Below, one piece after another: positions 15,565 to 31,186 of a DNA stretch of 64,000 bases (its first letter is position 1; each line of letters starts with the position of its first letter). The translations under genes and the position numbers were made by a program. Where the stretch lies: positions 372,001-436,000 of the forward strand of contig NZ_JARLTC010000002.1 of assembly GCF_029382225.1 (NCBI RefSeq). Reading direction: 5' to 3'. Source of the stretch: Spongiactinospora sp. TRM90649 (GTDB lineage: Bacteria > Actinomycetota > Actinomycetes > Streptosporangiales > Streptosporangiaceae). The notes under the pieces were generated by a model. That model was given only the letters and a program-made list of their open reading frames with translations. It was not told the DNA's origin and did not search any database.

Positions 15565-17319
15565 GGGTGGTCCTCGTGCGGCGGGCGGTTCTCGGTGATC
15601 TCGCCCGCCTCGCTGCCCAGGTCGGCGCCCCGGTCCACGCCCCGCCGCGTGCCTTCGCCGTTGCGCTCGGGGAACATCCCCTGGGGGACGCCGCGCCCGT
15701 CCCAGTCCAGCAGGTTGACCCGGCCGCGCGGGCCCGAGGTGTCGGCCGCACGGTCCGAGGTGTGCCGGTCGCGCAGCGCGTGGAAGCTCTCGACGGCCAG
15801 CGGCGCCGGCCGTCCCGACGCCTCGCCGAACGGCCCGGATCCGCCGCCCCCGCCCATCCCGGGACCGCCCTCGTAGTCCAGGCTGCATCCGCGCAGCGCG
15901 GTCTCCTCCAGCGTCCGCACGTCCCCGGCCGCCGCGGTCGGGATCACGTAGCGGTCGTCGTACTTGGCCAGGGCGAGCAGCCGGAACATGGAGTCCATCT
16001 GGTCGACGGTGAAGCCGACCGACTCGGCGATGCCGGGATCGACGTCGTCGCCGAGGTTGATCCGCCGCCGGTGGGCGCGCATCGCCGCCAGGCGGCGCAG
16101 TGCCGTCTCGACGGGCAGCGGGTCACCCGCCGTGAACAGCTCCGCCAAATAGGACACCGGGATGCGCAGGGTGTCGATGGCCCCGAACAGGTTGATGTGG
16201 TCCTCCCCGTCGTGCCCGGACGCCGTGATCGCCTCGACCACGGGCGAGAGCGGCGGCACGTACCAGACCATCGGCATCGTCCGGTACTCCGGGTGCAGCG
16301 GCAGCGCCACCTTGTAGTTGACGATCAGGTCGTAGACGGGAGACCGGCGGGCGGCACGCATCCAGTCGTGCGGGATGCCCGCGATTTCGGCTGCCCTGGC
16401 GACCTCCGGGTCGTTCGGGTCGAGGAAGACGCCGAGCTGGGCGGGGTAGAGGTCCTGCTCACGCGGGGTGGCGGCGGCCTCGGCCACCCGGTCGGCGTCG
16501 TAGAGCAGCACGCCGACGTAGCGGAGGCGTCCCACGCAGGTCTCGGAGCAGACCGTGGGCAGCCCGACCTCGATCCGGGGAAAGCAGAACGTGCACTTCT
16601 CGGCCTTGCCGGTGCGGTGGTTGAAGTACATCTTCTTGTACGGGCAGCCGGTCACGCACATCCGCCAGCCCCGGCAGCGGTCCTGGTCGACCAGGACGAT
16701 GCCGTCCTCGACCCGCTTGTACAGCGCGCCTGAGGGGCAGGACGCCACGCAGGACGGGTTGATGCAGTGCTCGCAGATCCTCGGCAGATAGAACATGAAG
16801 GACTGCTCCAGTTCCATCCGGACCTTGTCCTGGATCTTCTGGAGCACCACGTCGTCGTCCTGGTGCTGGGGCATGCCGCCCAGGTCGTCGTCCCAGTTGG
16901 CCGACCAGGTGATGGTGTCCATCCGCTGCCCGCTGATCAGCGAGCGGGGCGCGGCCACCGGGAAGTCGTCCCCGGCGGGGGCGTCGAACAGGTCGTTGTA
17001 GTCGTAGGTCCACGGCTCGTAGTAGTCGCGGATGTTGGGCAGCAGCGGGTTGGCGAACAGGCTGGCGAGCCTGCGCGCCCGGCCTCCGGCCCTGGGCACC
17101 AGGCGTCCGCGCCGGGTCAGCTTCCAGCCGCCCTGCCAGCGGTCCTGGTCCTCGTAGCGACGGGGTAGCCCTGCCCCGGCCTGGTCTCGACGTTGTTGAA
17201 CCACACGTACTCGACTCCGGCCCGGCTGGTCCACGTCTGCTTGCAGGTGACCGAGCAGGTGTGGCAGCCGATGCACTTGTCCAGGTTCATCACCATGCAG
17301 ATCTGGGACATGACTCGCA

Positions 17320-17320
<1 letters not shown>
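15561..17320 (-). CDS. narH: Nitrate reductase beta subunit (Fe-S), interrupted by a frameshift
   Basis: The first 52 residues (MRVMSQICMVMNLDKCIGCH, then ETRPGQGYP) are in one frame from ATG 17320. The rest (RRYEDQDRWQGGW onward) is in another. The change falls at the G run 17162-17165 (C run on the coding strand), where one base appears missing. With it restored the protein is 586 residues and has all four Fe-S cysteine groups: CIGCHTCSVTC, CEHCINPSCVASCP, CRGWRMCVTGCP and CTFCFPRIEVGLPTVC. NarH carries electrons from NarI to NarG. As written, translation would end early after a short out-of-frame run. Either a real inactivating deletion or a read error could explain it. Its start overlaps the narG stop (TGATG). 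Confidence 0.88.
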
Positions 17321-21033
<3,713 letters not shown>

Positions 21034-21083
21034 TCTGTGTATCTACCGACACACGCCTCGCACAACCAGACAAGCCATAAACA

Positions 21084-22424
21084 ATGAGCAATCATCCTGT
21101 TGCGGAATGTGGCCATATCGAGGCCGGGGGTGGGATGGGCACGGCGGTCGCGGAGGGCGGAGGGCCGTGGTGGACGCCCGTGTTCGGGGTGCTCCAGCGG
21201 ATCGGGCGGTCGCTGATGCTGCCGATCGCGGTGCTGCCCGCGGCCGGGCTGCTGCTCCGCTTCGGCCAGGACGACCTGCTGGGCCGTACCGACAACGCGG
21301 TGCTCGACCGGGTGGCGGCGGTTTGCGCGGCGGCCGGTGGGGCACTGTTCGACAACCTGCCGGTGCTGTTCGCGATCGGGGTGGCGATCGGGTTCGCGCG
21401 CCGGGCCGACGGCTCGACGGCGCTGGCCGCGCTGGTCGGCTACCTGGTGTTCGACCGGGTCACCAGGGTGATGTTCTTCGACAGCGCGCCCGGCGGCGCC
21501 GTCTACCGCAAGGTGCTGGTCACCGCGATCGGCCCGGACGGCAGGCCCGAGGCCCGCGTCGATCTCGGCGCGCAGAACCCGACGGGCGTGCTGGGCGGAA
21601 TCCTCATCGGGATCGTCGCCGCGCTGCTCTGGCAGCGCTACCACCGGATCAAGCTGCCCGCGTGGCTCGCCTTCTTCGGCGGGCGGCGGTTCGTCCCGAT
21701 CGTGACGGCCGTGGCCGCGCTGCTGCTCGGGGTGCTCTTCGGCCTGCTGTGGCCGCCGGTCGGCGAGTGGCTGACGCGCAGCGGCGACTGGCTGGCCGAG
21801 CACGGCACCGAGGGCGCCGGGATCTACGGCGTCGCCAACCGGCTGCTCATCCCGCTCGGCATGCACCACTTCCTGAACACCATCGTGTGGTTCACGATCC
21901 CCGAGTGCACGGCGGGCGCGGACGGCGCGACCCGTACCGCGGCGGGCGACCTGAACTGCTACTTCGCCGGGCAGGAAGGTGCGGGGATCTTCATGACCGG
22001 GTTCTTCCCGATCATGATGTTCGGGCTCCCGGCGGCGGCGCTGGCGATCTGGCGGGCCGCTCCCCCGGACCGCCGGGCCGCGGTCGGCGGGATCATGGTC
22101 GGGGCCGGGCTGACCTCGTTCGTCACCGGGATCACCGAGCCGATCGAGTTCGCGTTCGTCTTCGTCGCGCCGGCGCTGTTCGTGATCCACGCGCTGCTGA
22201 TGGGGTCGTCGATGGCGCTGATGTCGGCCCTGGACGCGCGCCTCGGCTTCAACTTCTCGGCGGGCGCGGTGGACCTGCTGCTCAACGCCACCAAGTCGAA
22301 CACCCGCAACCTCTGGGTGGTCCTGGCCTTCGGGCCGGTCTACTTCCTGGTCTACTACGTGATCTTCAGCGTCCTGATCAGGACACTGAAGATTCCGACG
22401 CCGGGGCGCGGACCGGATGGCTGA
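21084..22424 (+). CDS. PTS permease EIIC component (glucose/GlcNAc family)
   Basis: The 446-residue protein has about ten hydrophobic segments and the EIIC signatures RSLMLPIAVLPAAGLLLRFG, FAIGVAIGFA and GITEPIEFAFVF. It belongs to the glucose/N-acetylglucosamine/maltose EIIC superfamily. It ends after the EIIC domain (VLIRTLKIPTPG): the EIIB domain that often follows is absent, so a separate EIIB, EIIA and HPr must serve it. In streptomycetes NagE2-type EIIC imports GlcNAc, which is a likely but unproven substrate here. ATG 21084 is used; ATG 21135, preceded by GGGGGTGGG, may be the true start. Confidence 0.88.
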   Translation: MSNHPVAECGHIEAGGGMGTAVAEGGGPWWTPVFGVLQRIGRSLMLPIAVLPAAGLLLRFGQDDLLGRTDNAVLDRVAAVCAAAGGALFDNLPVLFAIGVAIGFARRADGSTALAALVGYLVFDRVTRVMFFDSAPGGAVYRKVLVTAIGPDGRPEARVDLGAQNPTGVLGGILIGIVAALLWQRYHRIKLPAWLAFFGGRRFVPIVTAVAALLLGVLFGLLWPPVGEWLTRSGDWLAEHGTEGAGIYGVANRLLIPLGMHHFLNTIVWFTIPECTAGADGATRTAAGDLNCYFAGQEGAGIFMTGFFPIMMFGLPAAALAIWRAAPPDRRAAVGGIMVGAGLTSFVTGITEPIEFAFVFVAPALFVIHALLMGSSMALMSALDARLGFNFSAGAVDLLLNATKSNTRNLWVVLAFGPVYFLVYYVIFSVLIRTLKIPTPGRGPDG

Positions 22425-22672
22425 ACGGGTTCCGGCCACCCGATACGGCATGCGCACCGAACCGGAACCACGCCGAATCTGGCCGCCAACCGCTCCAGGT
22501 CGCCCATGACATCGCCACGAAGCCTGACAGACCCCCGGCCCGGCTGGAGCATCCGGTGCCGGATGTATCTGGAACCCCGCCCGAAAACTCCTTATGCATA
22601 GCAACCCCTCCCCTTCCGTCCGCGCGCTCCGGCGGGCGGAACCCGCGGATTCCCGAAGCCAGCGGAGTCGCC

Positions 22673-23191
22673 ATGCCTCGCCCTGTGAGTTCGCCCCTTC
22701 CGATCCACCTCGTCCCGATGCCGAGGTTCGGTTCGTCGCCCATCGCCGACCCTCCCTACGAGGCGTCGGCGGCCGGAGCACCCGCGCCAGGAAACGGGTC
22801 GCGGACGCCGCCGGTGCCGTACCCGCGCGGCGGGCCGGGCGGCGCGCGAATGCTCGACTCCTACGTCAGCGCGGTGCCCGCGACACCCGACGAACGCAGG
22901 CTGCAGGCGCTCGGGCTGGCCTTCGCCGAGGTCCTGGCCGGGGTCCGGCTCCCCGGCACGGTCGCCGCGCACGCCACCGAACGGACGTACGGGGAGCTGG
23001 TCCGGGCCGGGAAGATCATCGAAGCCGACGGCACGCTCCGCGTCTCGGCCCCGCACATCTCCAGGCCGGGTGCCGACGCGCTGGAGATGTGCCTGCTGGT
23101 GCACTGCGGACGGCGATCGCGCGTGCTGGCCATGCGGATGGAACGCCGGGGGCCGCGCTGGCTCTGCACCGACTTCGAGACCACTCCTTGA
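22673..23191 (+). CDS. Rv3235-family protein
   Basis: The 172-residue product has a Pro-rich, probably disordered N-terminus (MPRPVSSPLPIHLVPMPRFG). A compact C-terminal domain of about 110 residues follows (QALGLAFAEVLAGVRLPGTV, YGELVRAGKI, and RVLAMRMERRGPRWLCTDFE). This matches the conserved actinobacterial Rv3235 family, which lies close to secA in many genomes, as here. Function is unknown. It converges on secA with a strong hairpin between them. Confidence 0.78.
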   Translation: MPRPVSSPLPIHLVPMPRFGSSPIADPPYEASAAGAPAPGNGSRTPPVPYPRGGPGGARMLDSYVSAVPATPDERRLQALGLAFAEVLAGVRLPGTVAAHATERTYGELVRAGKIIEADGTLRVSAPHISRPGADALEMCLLVHCGRRSRVLAMRMERRGPRWLCTDFETTP

Positions 23192-23197
23192 AAAAGA

Positions 23198-23233
23198 CGG
23201 ACGGCCCCTCCCAAGTGCGGGAGGGGCCGTCCG
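23198..23233. terminator. Bidirectional terminator between the Rv3235-like gene and secA
   Basis: A perfect 15-bp stem (CGGACGGCCCCTCCC / GGGAGGGGCCGTCCG) encloses a six-base loop. On the minus strand it is followed by CTTTTTC, giving a T-run for secA. It lies between two convergent stops. Confidence 0.88.
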
Positions 23234-23243
23234 GCTGGATCGA

Positions 23244-26060
<2,817 letters not shown>

Positions 26061-26460
26061 TTTGTGTAAAGCTCCTCGCAGGTCTACCCCGGCCGGGCTG
26101 ACGAGTCAAACTTCCCCGCTGCCATCGTAGGCGGTTCCGCCACCTGACACAGCCACCGGCGAAACGCCGACCGGGACCGGAAAAGTTCCGCGGCGCCGTG
26201 GCCAGGCGAAAGTCCACGTAAGCGCGGAGGGGCACGCCCTGCCCATGCGTATGGGGCGCGGCTTCGGGTATGCCGATGTGGATCGCGCTTGCCGCGGGGT
26301 CACGCGGCGGGCGCTTTCGCGGCCGACGGCATTCGCGCGCTCGCTCGGGTCGCTCACGGTGTCCTCGATGGCGATGCTACGTCATACGACGCGCCGGACG
26401 CGCACCGCCGCGCCCACGCCGTCCGCCGCGAACCCCCTGAGACGGGAGAAAGGGGACGTG
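26061..26460. other. Intergenic region upstream of secA and of a small membrane protein
   Basis: This 400-base divergent spacer should hold the secA promoter and that of the gene at 26461. No clear consensus boxes, palindromes or RNA structures were recognised. A weak open frame continues upstream of 26461 but lacks coding character. Confidence 0.5.
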
Positions 26461-26793
26461 ATGGCTGAGTCGATCGAACGGCGGATGGCCGCCGCGGAAA
26501 CCGGCGGAGGACAGGTGGAGCGAGTCATACCGGTGGCTCCGCCGCACGGCACCGCCAGCCACGGCGGGCGCGCGTCCTCGTGGCTGGCCGTCACGGTGAT
26601 GCTGGCGGGCTTCACGGCGGCTGGAGTCGCCCTGTGCCTGGGCCCGAACTGGTTCGTGTTCTGGGTGAGCGTGGGGGTGTGCGCGCTGGGCGGCATCCTG
26701 GCCCTGGTGTTCGACATCTTCTCCGACGTGATCGTGGACTCGCCCAGGGTGATCAGGGCGGCCGAGCACCACTCGCCTTTCGAGCGCGGGTAG
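26461..26793 (+). CDS. Small two-helix membrane protein resembling the HGxxPAAW family
   Basis: The 110-residue protein has a polar N-terminus, then HGTASHGGRASSWLAVTVML and two hydrophobic helices (about residues 42-62 and 66-88). It ends with a soluble tail (DSPRVIRAAEHHSPFERG). The His-Gly motif followed by a Trp and paired helices resembles actinobacterial HGxxPAAW proteins of unknown function. ATG 26461 is preceded by GGGAGAAAGGGGACGTG, a strong ribosome-binding site. It is the first of two plus-strand genes. Confidence 0.7.
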   Translation: MAESIERRMAAAETGGGQVERVIPVAPPHGTASHGGRASSWLAVTVMLAGFTAAGVALCLGPNWFVFWVSVGVCALGGILALVFDIFSDVIVDSPRVIRAAEHHSPFERG

Positions 26794-26872
26794 AGCGCGA
26801 GCGTAGGGTGCGCCGATTCGCCCGCGACACCATCGAACGGTTTTCGTCGGTGCCGGAGGCTAGCATCGCTGC

Positions 26873-28057
26873 ATGCCGACCTCCCTCACTCCCGACGAAG
26901 CACGCCGTATCACCCTGCGGGCGCAGGGGTTCCTCGGCGCCGATTCGCGGCGTGGCGGCGTGCCCGCCATGCTGCGCAGGCTCGGAGCCGTCCAGCTCGA
27001 CACGATCTCGGTGCTGGCGCGCTCGCACGAGCTGATCGCCTACGCGCGGCTCGGCGCCGTCCCCAGGGAGAAGGTCGAACGCGCCTACTGGGGCGGCGGC
27101 GCGTTCGAGTACTGGTGCCACGCCGCCTGCGTCCTGCCCATCGACCAGTGGCCGCTCTACTCGTTCCGCCGCCGCGCCTTCCGCGAGCGCAAGTACCGCT
27201 GGCACGAGGTGCCGCCGACGGTCGACAAGGTCCTCGACCAGGTCCGCGACGGCGGGCCGCTCACCACCACCGACCTCGGCGGCGCCAAGAACGGCGGGCC
27301 GTGGTGGGACTGGTCCGACGTCAAGATCGCGGTGGAGTGGCTGCTCGACATCGGCGAGGTGGTGTGCACCCGCCGCGTCGGCTGGCGGCGCGTCTACGAC
27401 CTGGCCGAGCGCGCGGTGCCCGCCCACCTGCTCGAACCCGGGCTGACCGACCGCGAGTGCGTGATCGAGCTGGCCCGCACGGCCGTCGCGGCCATGGGCG
27501 TGGCCAACCGCGCCGACCTGGTCGAATTCCTGCGCCTGTCCAAGGAGCACGCGGCGATCCTGGACGACGCGCTGCGCGAGGGCGCCACGGGCCTGGCGCC
27601 CGTGCACGTCGCGGGCTGGCCCGCCGCCCGCGCGCCTCGCGCCGCGGCCCTACCGTCCGACGCCCCGAACGCCTGGGCCGACCCCGCCGCACTCGAATCC
27701 GAGCCGCGCGGACGGCACCGCGTCACGCTGCTCTCGCCGTTCGACTCCCTGGTGTGGAACCGGGAGCGCACCGAGCGGATCTTCGGCTTCAGCCACCGCC
27801 TGGAGGCGTACGTGCCCAAGCCGAAGCGGGTCTACGGATACTTCACCATGCCCGTGCTGGCGGGCGGCAGGCTCGTCGCCCGCGTCGATCCGGCCCGCGA
27901 GGGCACCACGCTCGTCGCGCGGCACGTCGCCTTCGAGCCGGGCGCCGCCACCCGGCACGCCGACGCGGTGCGCGAGGCGCTGCACTCGGCCGCCGAATGG
28001 GTCGGCTGTGAAACCGTGCGGGTCGACCGGGTCACCGGGGGCGACGTGCGGCTGTGA
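26873..28057 (+). CDS. YcaQ/AlkX-like winged-helix DNA glycosylase family protein
   Basis: The 394-residue protein is a HTH_42 family member: LTPDEARRITLRAQGFLG at the N-terminus, then LGAVQLDTISVLARSHELI, where Q-L-D matches the QxD catalytic motif of YcaQ-type interstrand-crosslink glycosylases. GGAFEYWCHAACVLPIDQWP and ERTERIFGFSHRLEAYVPKP are also typical. These enzymes unhook alkylated bases and several protect producers from their own alkylating antibiotics. No such pathway is visible nearby, so a general repair role is most likely. Confidence 0.85.
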   Translation: MPTSLTPDEARRITLRAQGFLGADSRRGGVPAMLRRLGAVQLDTISVLARSHELIAYARLGAVPREKVERAYWGGGAFEYWCHAACVLPIDQWPLYSFRRRAFRERKYRWHEVPPTVDKVLDQVRDGGPLTTTDLGGAKNGGPWWDWSDVKIAVEWLLDIGEVVCTRRVGWRRVYDLAERAVPAHLLEPGLTDRECVIELARTAVAAMGVANRADLVEFLRLSKEHAAILDDALREGATGLAPVHVAGWPAARAPRAAALPSDAPNAWADPAALESEPRGRHRVTLLSPFDSLVWNRERTERIFGFSHRLEAYVPKPKRVYGYFTMPVLAGGRLVARVDPAREGTTLVARHVAFEPGAATRHADAVREALHSAAEWVGCETVRVDRVTGGDVRL

Positions 28058-28120
28058 TGATCCGCCGCGCCGACCCGCTGACGACCCGGATCGCACGGGT
28101 CGTTCGGGTCGTTCGGTGGC

Positions 28121-28840
28121 TCAGGTGATCTCCAGCATCCGTTCCCTGACGGCGTAGACCACGGCCTCCATCCGGGAGTGCAACTGGAGTTTGTCCAGGA
28201 TGTTGCGCACGTGGTTCTTCACCGTGTTCTCCGAGATGAAGAGCTGCTTGGCGATCTCGCGGTTGTTCATGCCCTTGGCGACTAAGCGCAGCACCTCCAT
28301 CTCACGGTCGGTGAGCCGGGGCACCGGCAGTTGCGGAGGCCGTTCGGCCTCCTTGCGGCTCATGCTGGCGAACTCGCTGATGAGCTTGGCGGCCATCGCC
28401 GGATTGATCAGGGACTGCCCCTCGTGCACCCCGCGCACGGCGTCGGGGACCTCGTCGAGCTGCACGTCCTTGAGCAGGTATCCGGTGGCGCCCGCCTTGA
28501 TCGCCTCGAAGAGGTCTTCTTCCTCGTCGCTCACCGTCAGCATGATCATTCGTGTGCTCGGCACCGACTCCTTGATGCTCCTGGTCGCCTCGATGCCGCT
28601 GAGCCGCGGCATCCGGACGTCCATCAGCACCACGTCGGGGAGGAGGCGGTCGGCGAGCTCGACCGCCTCCTTGCCGTCGCTTGCCTCTCCGACCACCTCG
28701 ATGTCCGACTCGGCGGACAGGGCGAGCTCCAGACTTCTGCGGATCAGCGCGTGATCGTCCACGATCAGCACGCGGATCGGCTCGTCGTTGCCGCCGCCCC
28801 TCCGGCCCGTCTCGGCGGATCCCGTCTCAGGCCCGGTCAC
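28121..28840 (-). CDS. NarL/LuxR-type response regulator
   Basis: The 239-residue protein has a receiver domain (VLIVDDHALIRRSLELALSA, phosphorylated Asp in DVVLMDVRMPRLSGIEAT, and MIMLTVSDEEEDLFEAIKAG). A LuxR helix-turn-helix follows at the C-terminus (LTDREMEVLRLVAKGMNNRE, then ISENTVKNHVRNILDKLQ). GTG 28840 is chosen because AGGAGGG lies just upstream; an in-frame ATG at 28867 is possible. No sensor kinase is adjacent, so it is an orphan by position. It is in the hpf-secA region, where such a regulator is conserved in related genera. Confidence 0.88.
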   Translation of the reverse strand: MTGPETGSAETGRRGGGNDEPIRVLIVDDHALIRRSLELALSAESDIEVVGEASDGKEAVELADRLLPDVVLMDVRMPRLSGIEATRSIKESVPSTRMIMLTVSDEEEDLFEAIKAGATGYLLKDVQLDEVPDAVRGVHEGQSLINPAMAAKLISEFASMSRKEAERPPQLPVPRLTDREMEVLRLVAKGMNNREIAKQLFISENTVKNHVRNILDKLQLHSRMEAVVYAVRERMLEIT

Positions 28841-29017
28841 AGGCCCTCCTTCACCGGCCTCGCGCACGCGGCGTCCCTCTCCTCGTACGAGACGCCGTGC
28901 CTCGTGGCTCGCTCGCTCACAACTCCTCCTCGCCGTGGGGTCTAGAGCCTCTGATCCGCCATGATTACACGGGTTCCGGCCTTCGGGACGGTCGAAAGGA
29001 TCTTCATTTACCGGTTG

Positions 29018-29707
29018 TCACGCCTCCACGAGGCGAAGGACGCCGTAGTCGTATCCGCGGCGACGGTAAACGACGCTCGGCTGTCCGCTCTCCTTGTCGC
29101 GGAAGAGGTAGAAGTCGTGTCCGACGAGCTCCATCTCCAGCAGCGCCTGGTCGATGGTGATCGGGTCGGCACGGTGGAATTTCTCCCGGACCACCAGCGG
29201 TCCTTCGCCGTCCATCTCGATGGGCACGATGGGCTCCTCGTCACCGCGTGCGGTCGTGGTGGTCGGGGCCGCGCCGGCGACCGGGCGTTCGGCCGTCTCC
29301 AGGTTTCGCGGGGTCGGGGCGACCGCCGCGGGCTGAGGAACGATGTCCTGGTAGGCGGGGACGGAGGTCAGTTCGGCGATGGACGGGGGGTTGCGGTTGC
29401 CGTGGTGGACTTTGCGCCGGTCGGCTATCCGCCGGAGCCTGCTCTCCAGTTTGTCGAGCGCCAGGTCGAGGGCCGCGAACCGGTCGTCGGCCGATGCCTC
29501 GGCGCGCACGGCGGGGCCGCGCGAATGGATGGTGAGCTCGACGCGTTCCCGCTGGTCGGTGATCCGCGGGTTGCGTTCTTTGGACACCTCCACGTCGACT
29601 CGGATGAGCTTGCTGTCCAAACGCTCGATCTTGGCCAGCTTGACGGTCACATGGTCGCGGAACCGGTCACTCACACCGGTGTGCCGTCCCTTGACGATGA
29701 CGTCCAT
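29018..29707 (-). CDS. hpf: Long-form ribosome hibernation promoting factor
   Basis: The 229-residue protein has the HPF/RaiA N-terminal domain (MDVIVKGRHTGVSDRFRDHV, VDVEVSKERNPRITDQRERV, FAALDLALDKLESRLRRIAD). An Ala/Pro/Thr linker leads to the C-terminal dimerisation domain (VREKFHRADPITIDQALLEM, then FYLFRDKESGQPSVVYRRRG). The long form joins two stalled 70S ribosomes into 100S dimers in stationary phase. ATG 29707 is preceded by AAGGGGG. About 630 bases of non-coding sequence separate it from comF, ample for a regulated promoter. Confidence 0.95.
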   Translation of the reverse strand: MDVIVKGRHTGVSDRFRDHVTVKLAKIERLDSKLIRVDVEVSKERNPRITDQRERVELTIHSRGPAVRAEASADDRFAALDLALDKLESRLRRIADRRKVHHGNRNPPSIAELTSVPAYQDIVPQPAAVAPTPRNLETAERPVAGAAPTTTTARGDEEPIVPIEMDGEGPLVVREKFHRADPITIDQALLEMELVGHDFYLFRDKESGQPSVVYRRRGYDYGVLRLVEA

Positions 29708-30337
29708 GCAACAGCCCCCCTTCGTCCCTTGACAGTTGCAACGAACCCACCCGGTGGACCGGGTGACTTCCGGCGGACACGCAGATGACTCCTCCTTCAC
29801 CTCGCAGTGGAGTCGTCACAGACGCTTCATTACCTGGAGGGGCGTCTGTTAACCGGGAATTTTGGTGGCACCCGTCCGGCCGACCTGGTCTTCGTCCCCA
29901 CATCCGCCTGCTGAGGGGCTCGCGGCTCCATGCCACTACTGCCCTTCTCTCCTGGCGGAGGGCATCTGACCCTCCGGGGAGGCAGGACTTACCTCTAAGC
30001 CGCACCGTGATCGATCGACAAAAAGTCGTCTTACGTGGACCGTTTCGCCTGCGGCTGGCATCGGTTAGCAGAGCCGGGAGCCCCGGCCCTGCGCAACCAC
30101 GGACCCGAACGGGTGCCATGTTCCGAACGCTATCCGGAACCTGCCCGAATGTCAGCCGTGGGATCTACCGGTTGATCACTTTGCGTGATTTTGTAGAGAT
30201 GTGCCCACCCGGCAGATGCCCGGATTGCCAGGATTCGCCGTCACCACGGACCCGCCCACCGGCCGCTGAGCAGCACCGGCGACGGGACGGACACCGAGAT
30301 GTGTCGCAACGGAGAGGGTAAGACGCAATACCACATA
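29708..30337. other. 630-base region between comF and hpf
   Basis: No gene is supported. A short hairpin with a T-rich tail (ATCAC-TTTGC-GTGATTTTG near 30174-30193) is visible. The composition is less GC-extreme than the flanking genes, consistent with a leader or promoter region for hpf on the minus strand. No known riboswitch was recognised. Confidence 0.45.
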
Positions 30338-31177
30338 TCACCCAACGTGACCAGCAGGTTTTCGGTCGCCTCGGCGTGTCGTTTCCGTCCCTCCACGGCC
30401 CCGCACATGGCGCGGACGCTCACCCGCGCGTTCCTGCGGCCTTTGGCGGGTCCTCGGGGTCGCCGCCAGGGTGACGGCCAATGGGACGCCTACTCCGGCC
30501 GCCCGTAGGGCACGTGCGGCCTCGGCGAGCGTCGCGCCGGTGGTCACCACGTCGTCGACGAGCACCGCGACGCCCTCGCCGCGCCAGGGCTCCCCGCCCC
30601 GGCGGGCCGGTGGGCACGCCCGGAAGGCCCCCGCGAGGTTGACGGCGCGCTCCGCCGCACCCAGCCGCGCCTGGTCGGCCACGTGGCCGCACGGCTCCAC
30701 GGCACGGGCCAGGGTCACCGGCCACCCCTGCCGCGCGAGCGTGCGGACGGCGAGCGCGGCCAGCCGTCCGACTGGATCGTGCCCACGCCGCCGACCGGCC
30801 CCCGGCGCGCTCGGCACCGGCACCACCCCCACCGGCCCGCCGGGCACCACCTCCGCCATCGCCACCGCCAGCACCCCCGCCAACGCGTCCCCCAACGGCC
30901 CTGCCAGCGCCACCCGCCCCCGCTCCTTGTAGGCGATGACGGCCCGCCGCACCGGCCCCGCGTACTCCCCGGCCGCCCAGCACACCGGCAGCCCCAACGG
31001 CCCCGGATCCGGCCCCCGCACCGACGGCCTCCCCCGCACCGCCACCTCACACCCCTCGCACAGAACGGCCCCCGCCACCCCGCACCCCCCACACCGCGCC
31101 GGCAGCACCATCTCAAGCATCTCCCCGAACACACCCGCCACCCTGCCATCCACCACCGACAGTTTCCGTCCAGCCAC
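30338..31177 (-). CDS. comF: ComF-family phosphoribosyltransferase-like protein
   Basis: The 279-residue protein has an N-terminal four-cysteine zinc motif (CGGCGVAGAVLCEGC) and the C-terminal PRPP-binding loop VAVLVDDVVTTGATLAEA. This is the ComFC/GntX arrangement. In competent bacteria ComF aids DNA uptake; in actinobacteria the gene is conserved between lpqB and hpf and its role is unclear. The predicted GTG start at 31177 follows GCGGAGG with almost no spacing; a later ATG at 31120, preceded by GGGGAG, is a fair alternative. The last 40 residues are basic and unconserved. Confidence 0.82.
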   Translation of the reverse strand: MAGRKLSVVDGRVAGVFGEMLEMVLPARCGGCGVAGAVLCEGCEVAVRGRPSVRGPDPGPLGLPVCWAAGEYAGPVRRAVIAYKERGRVALAGPLGDALAGVLAVAMAEVVPGGPVGVVPVPSAPGAGRRRGHDPVGRLAALAVRTLARQGWPVTLARAVEPCGHVADQARLGAAERAVNLAGAFRACPPARRGGEPWRGEGVAVLVDDVVTTGATLAEAARALRAAGVGVPLAVTLAATPRTRQRPQERAGERPRHVRGRGGTETTRRGDRKPAGHVG

Positions 31178-31186
31178 CCTCCGCGG

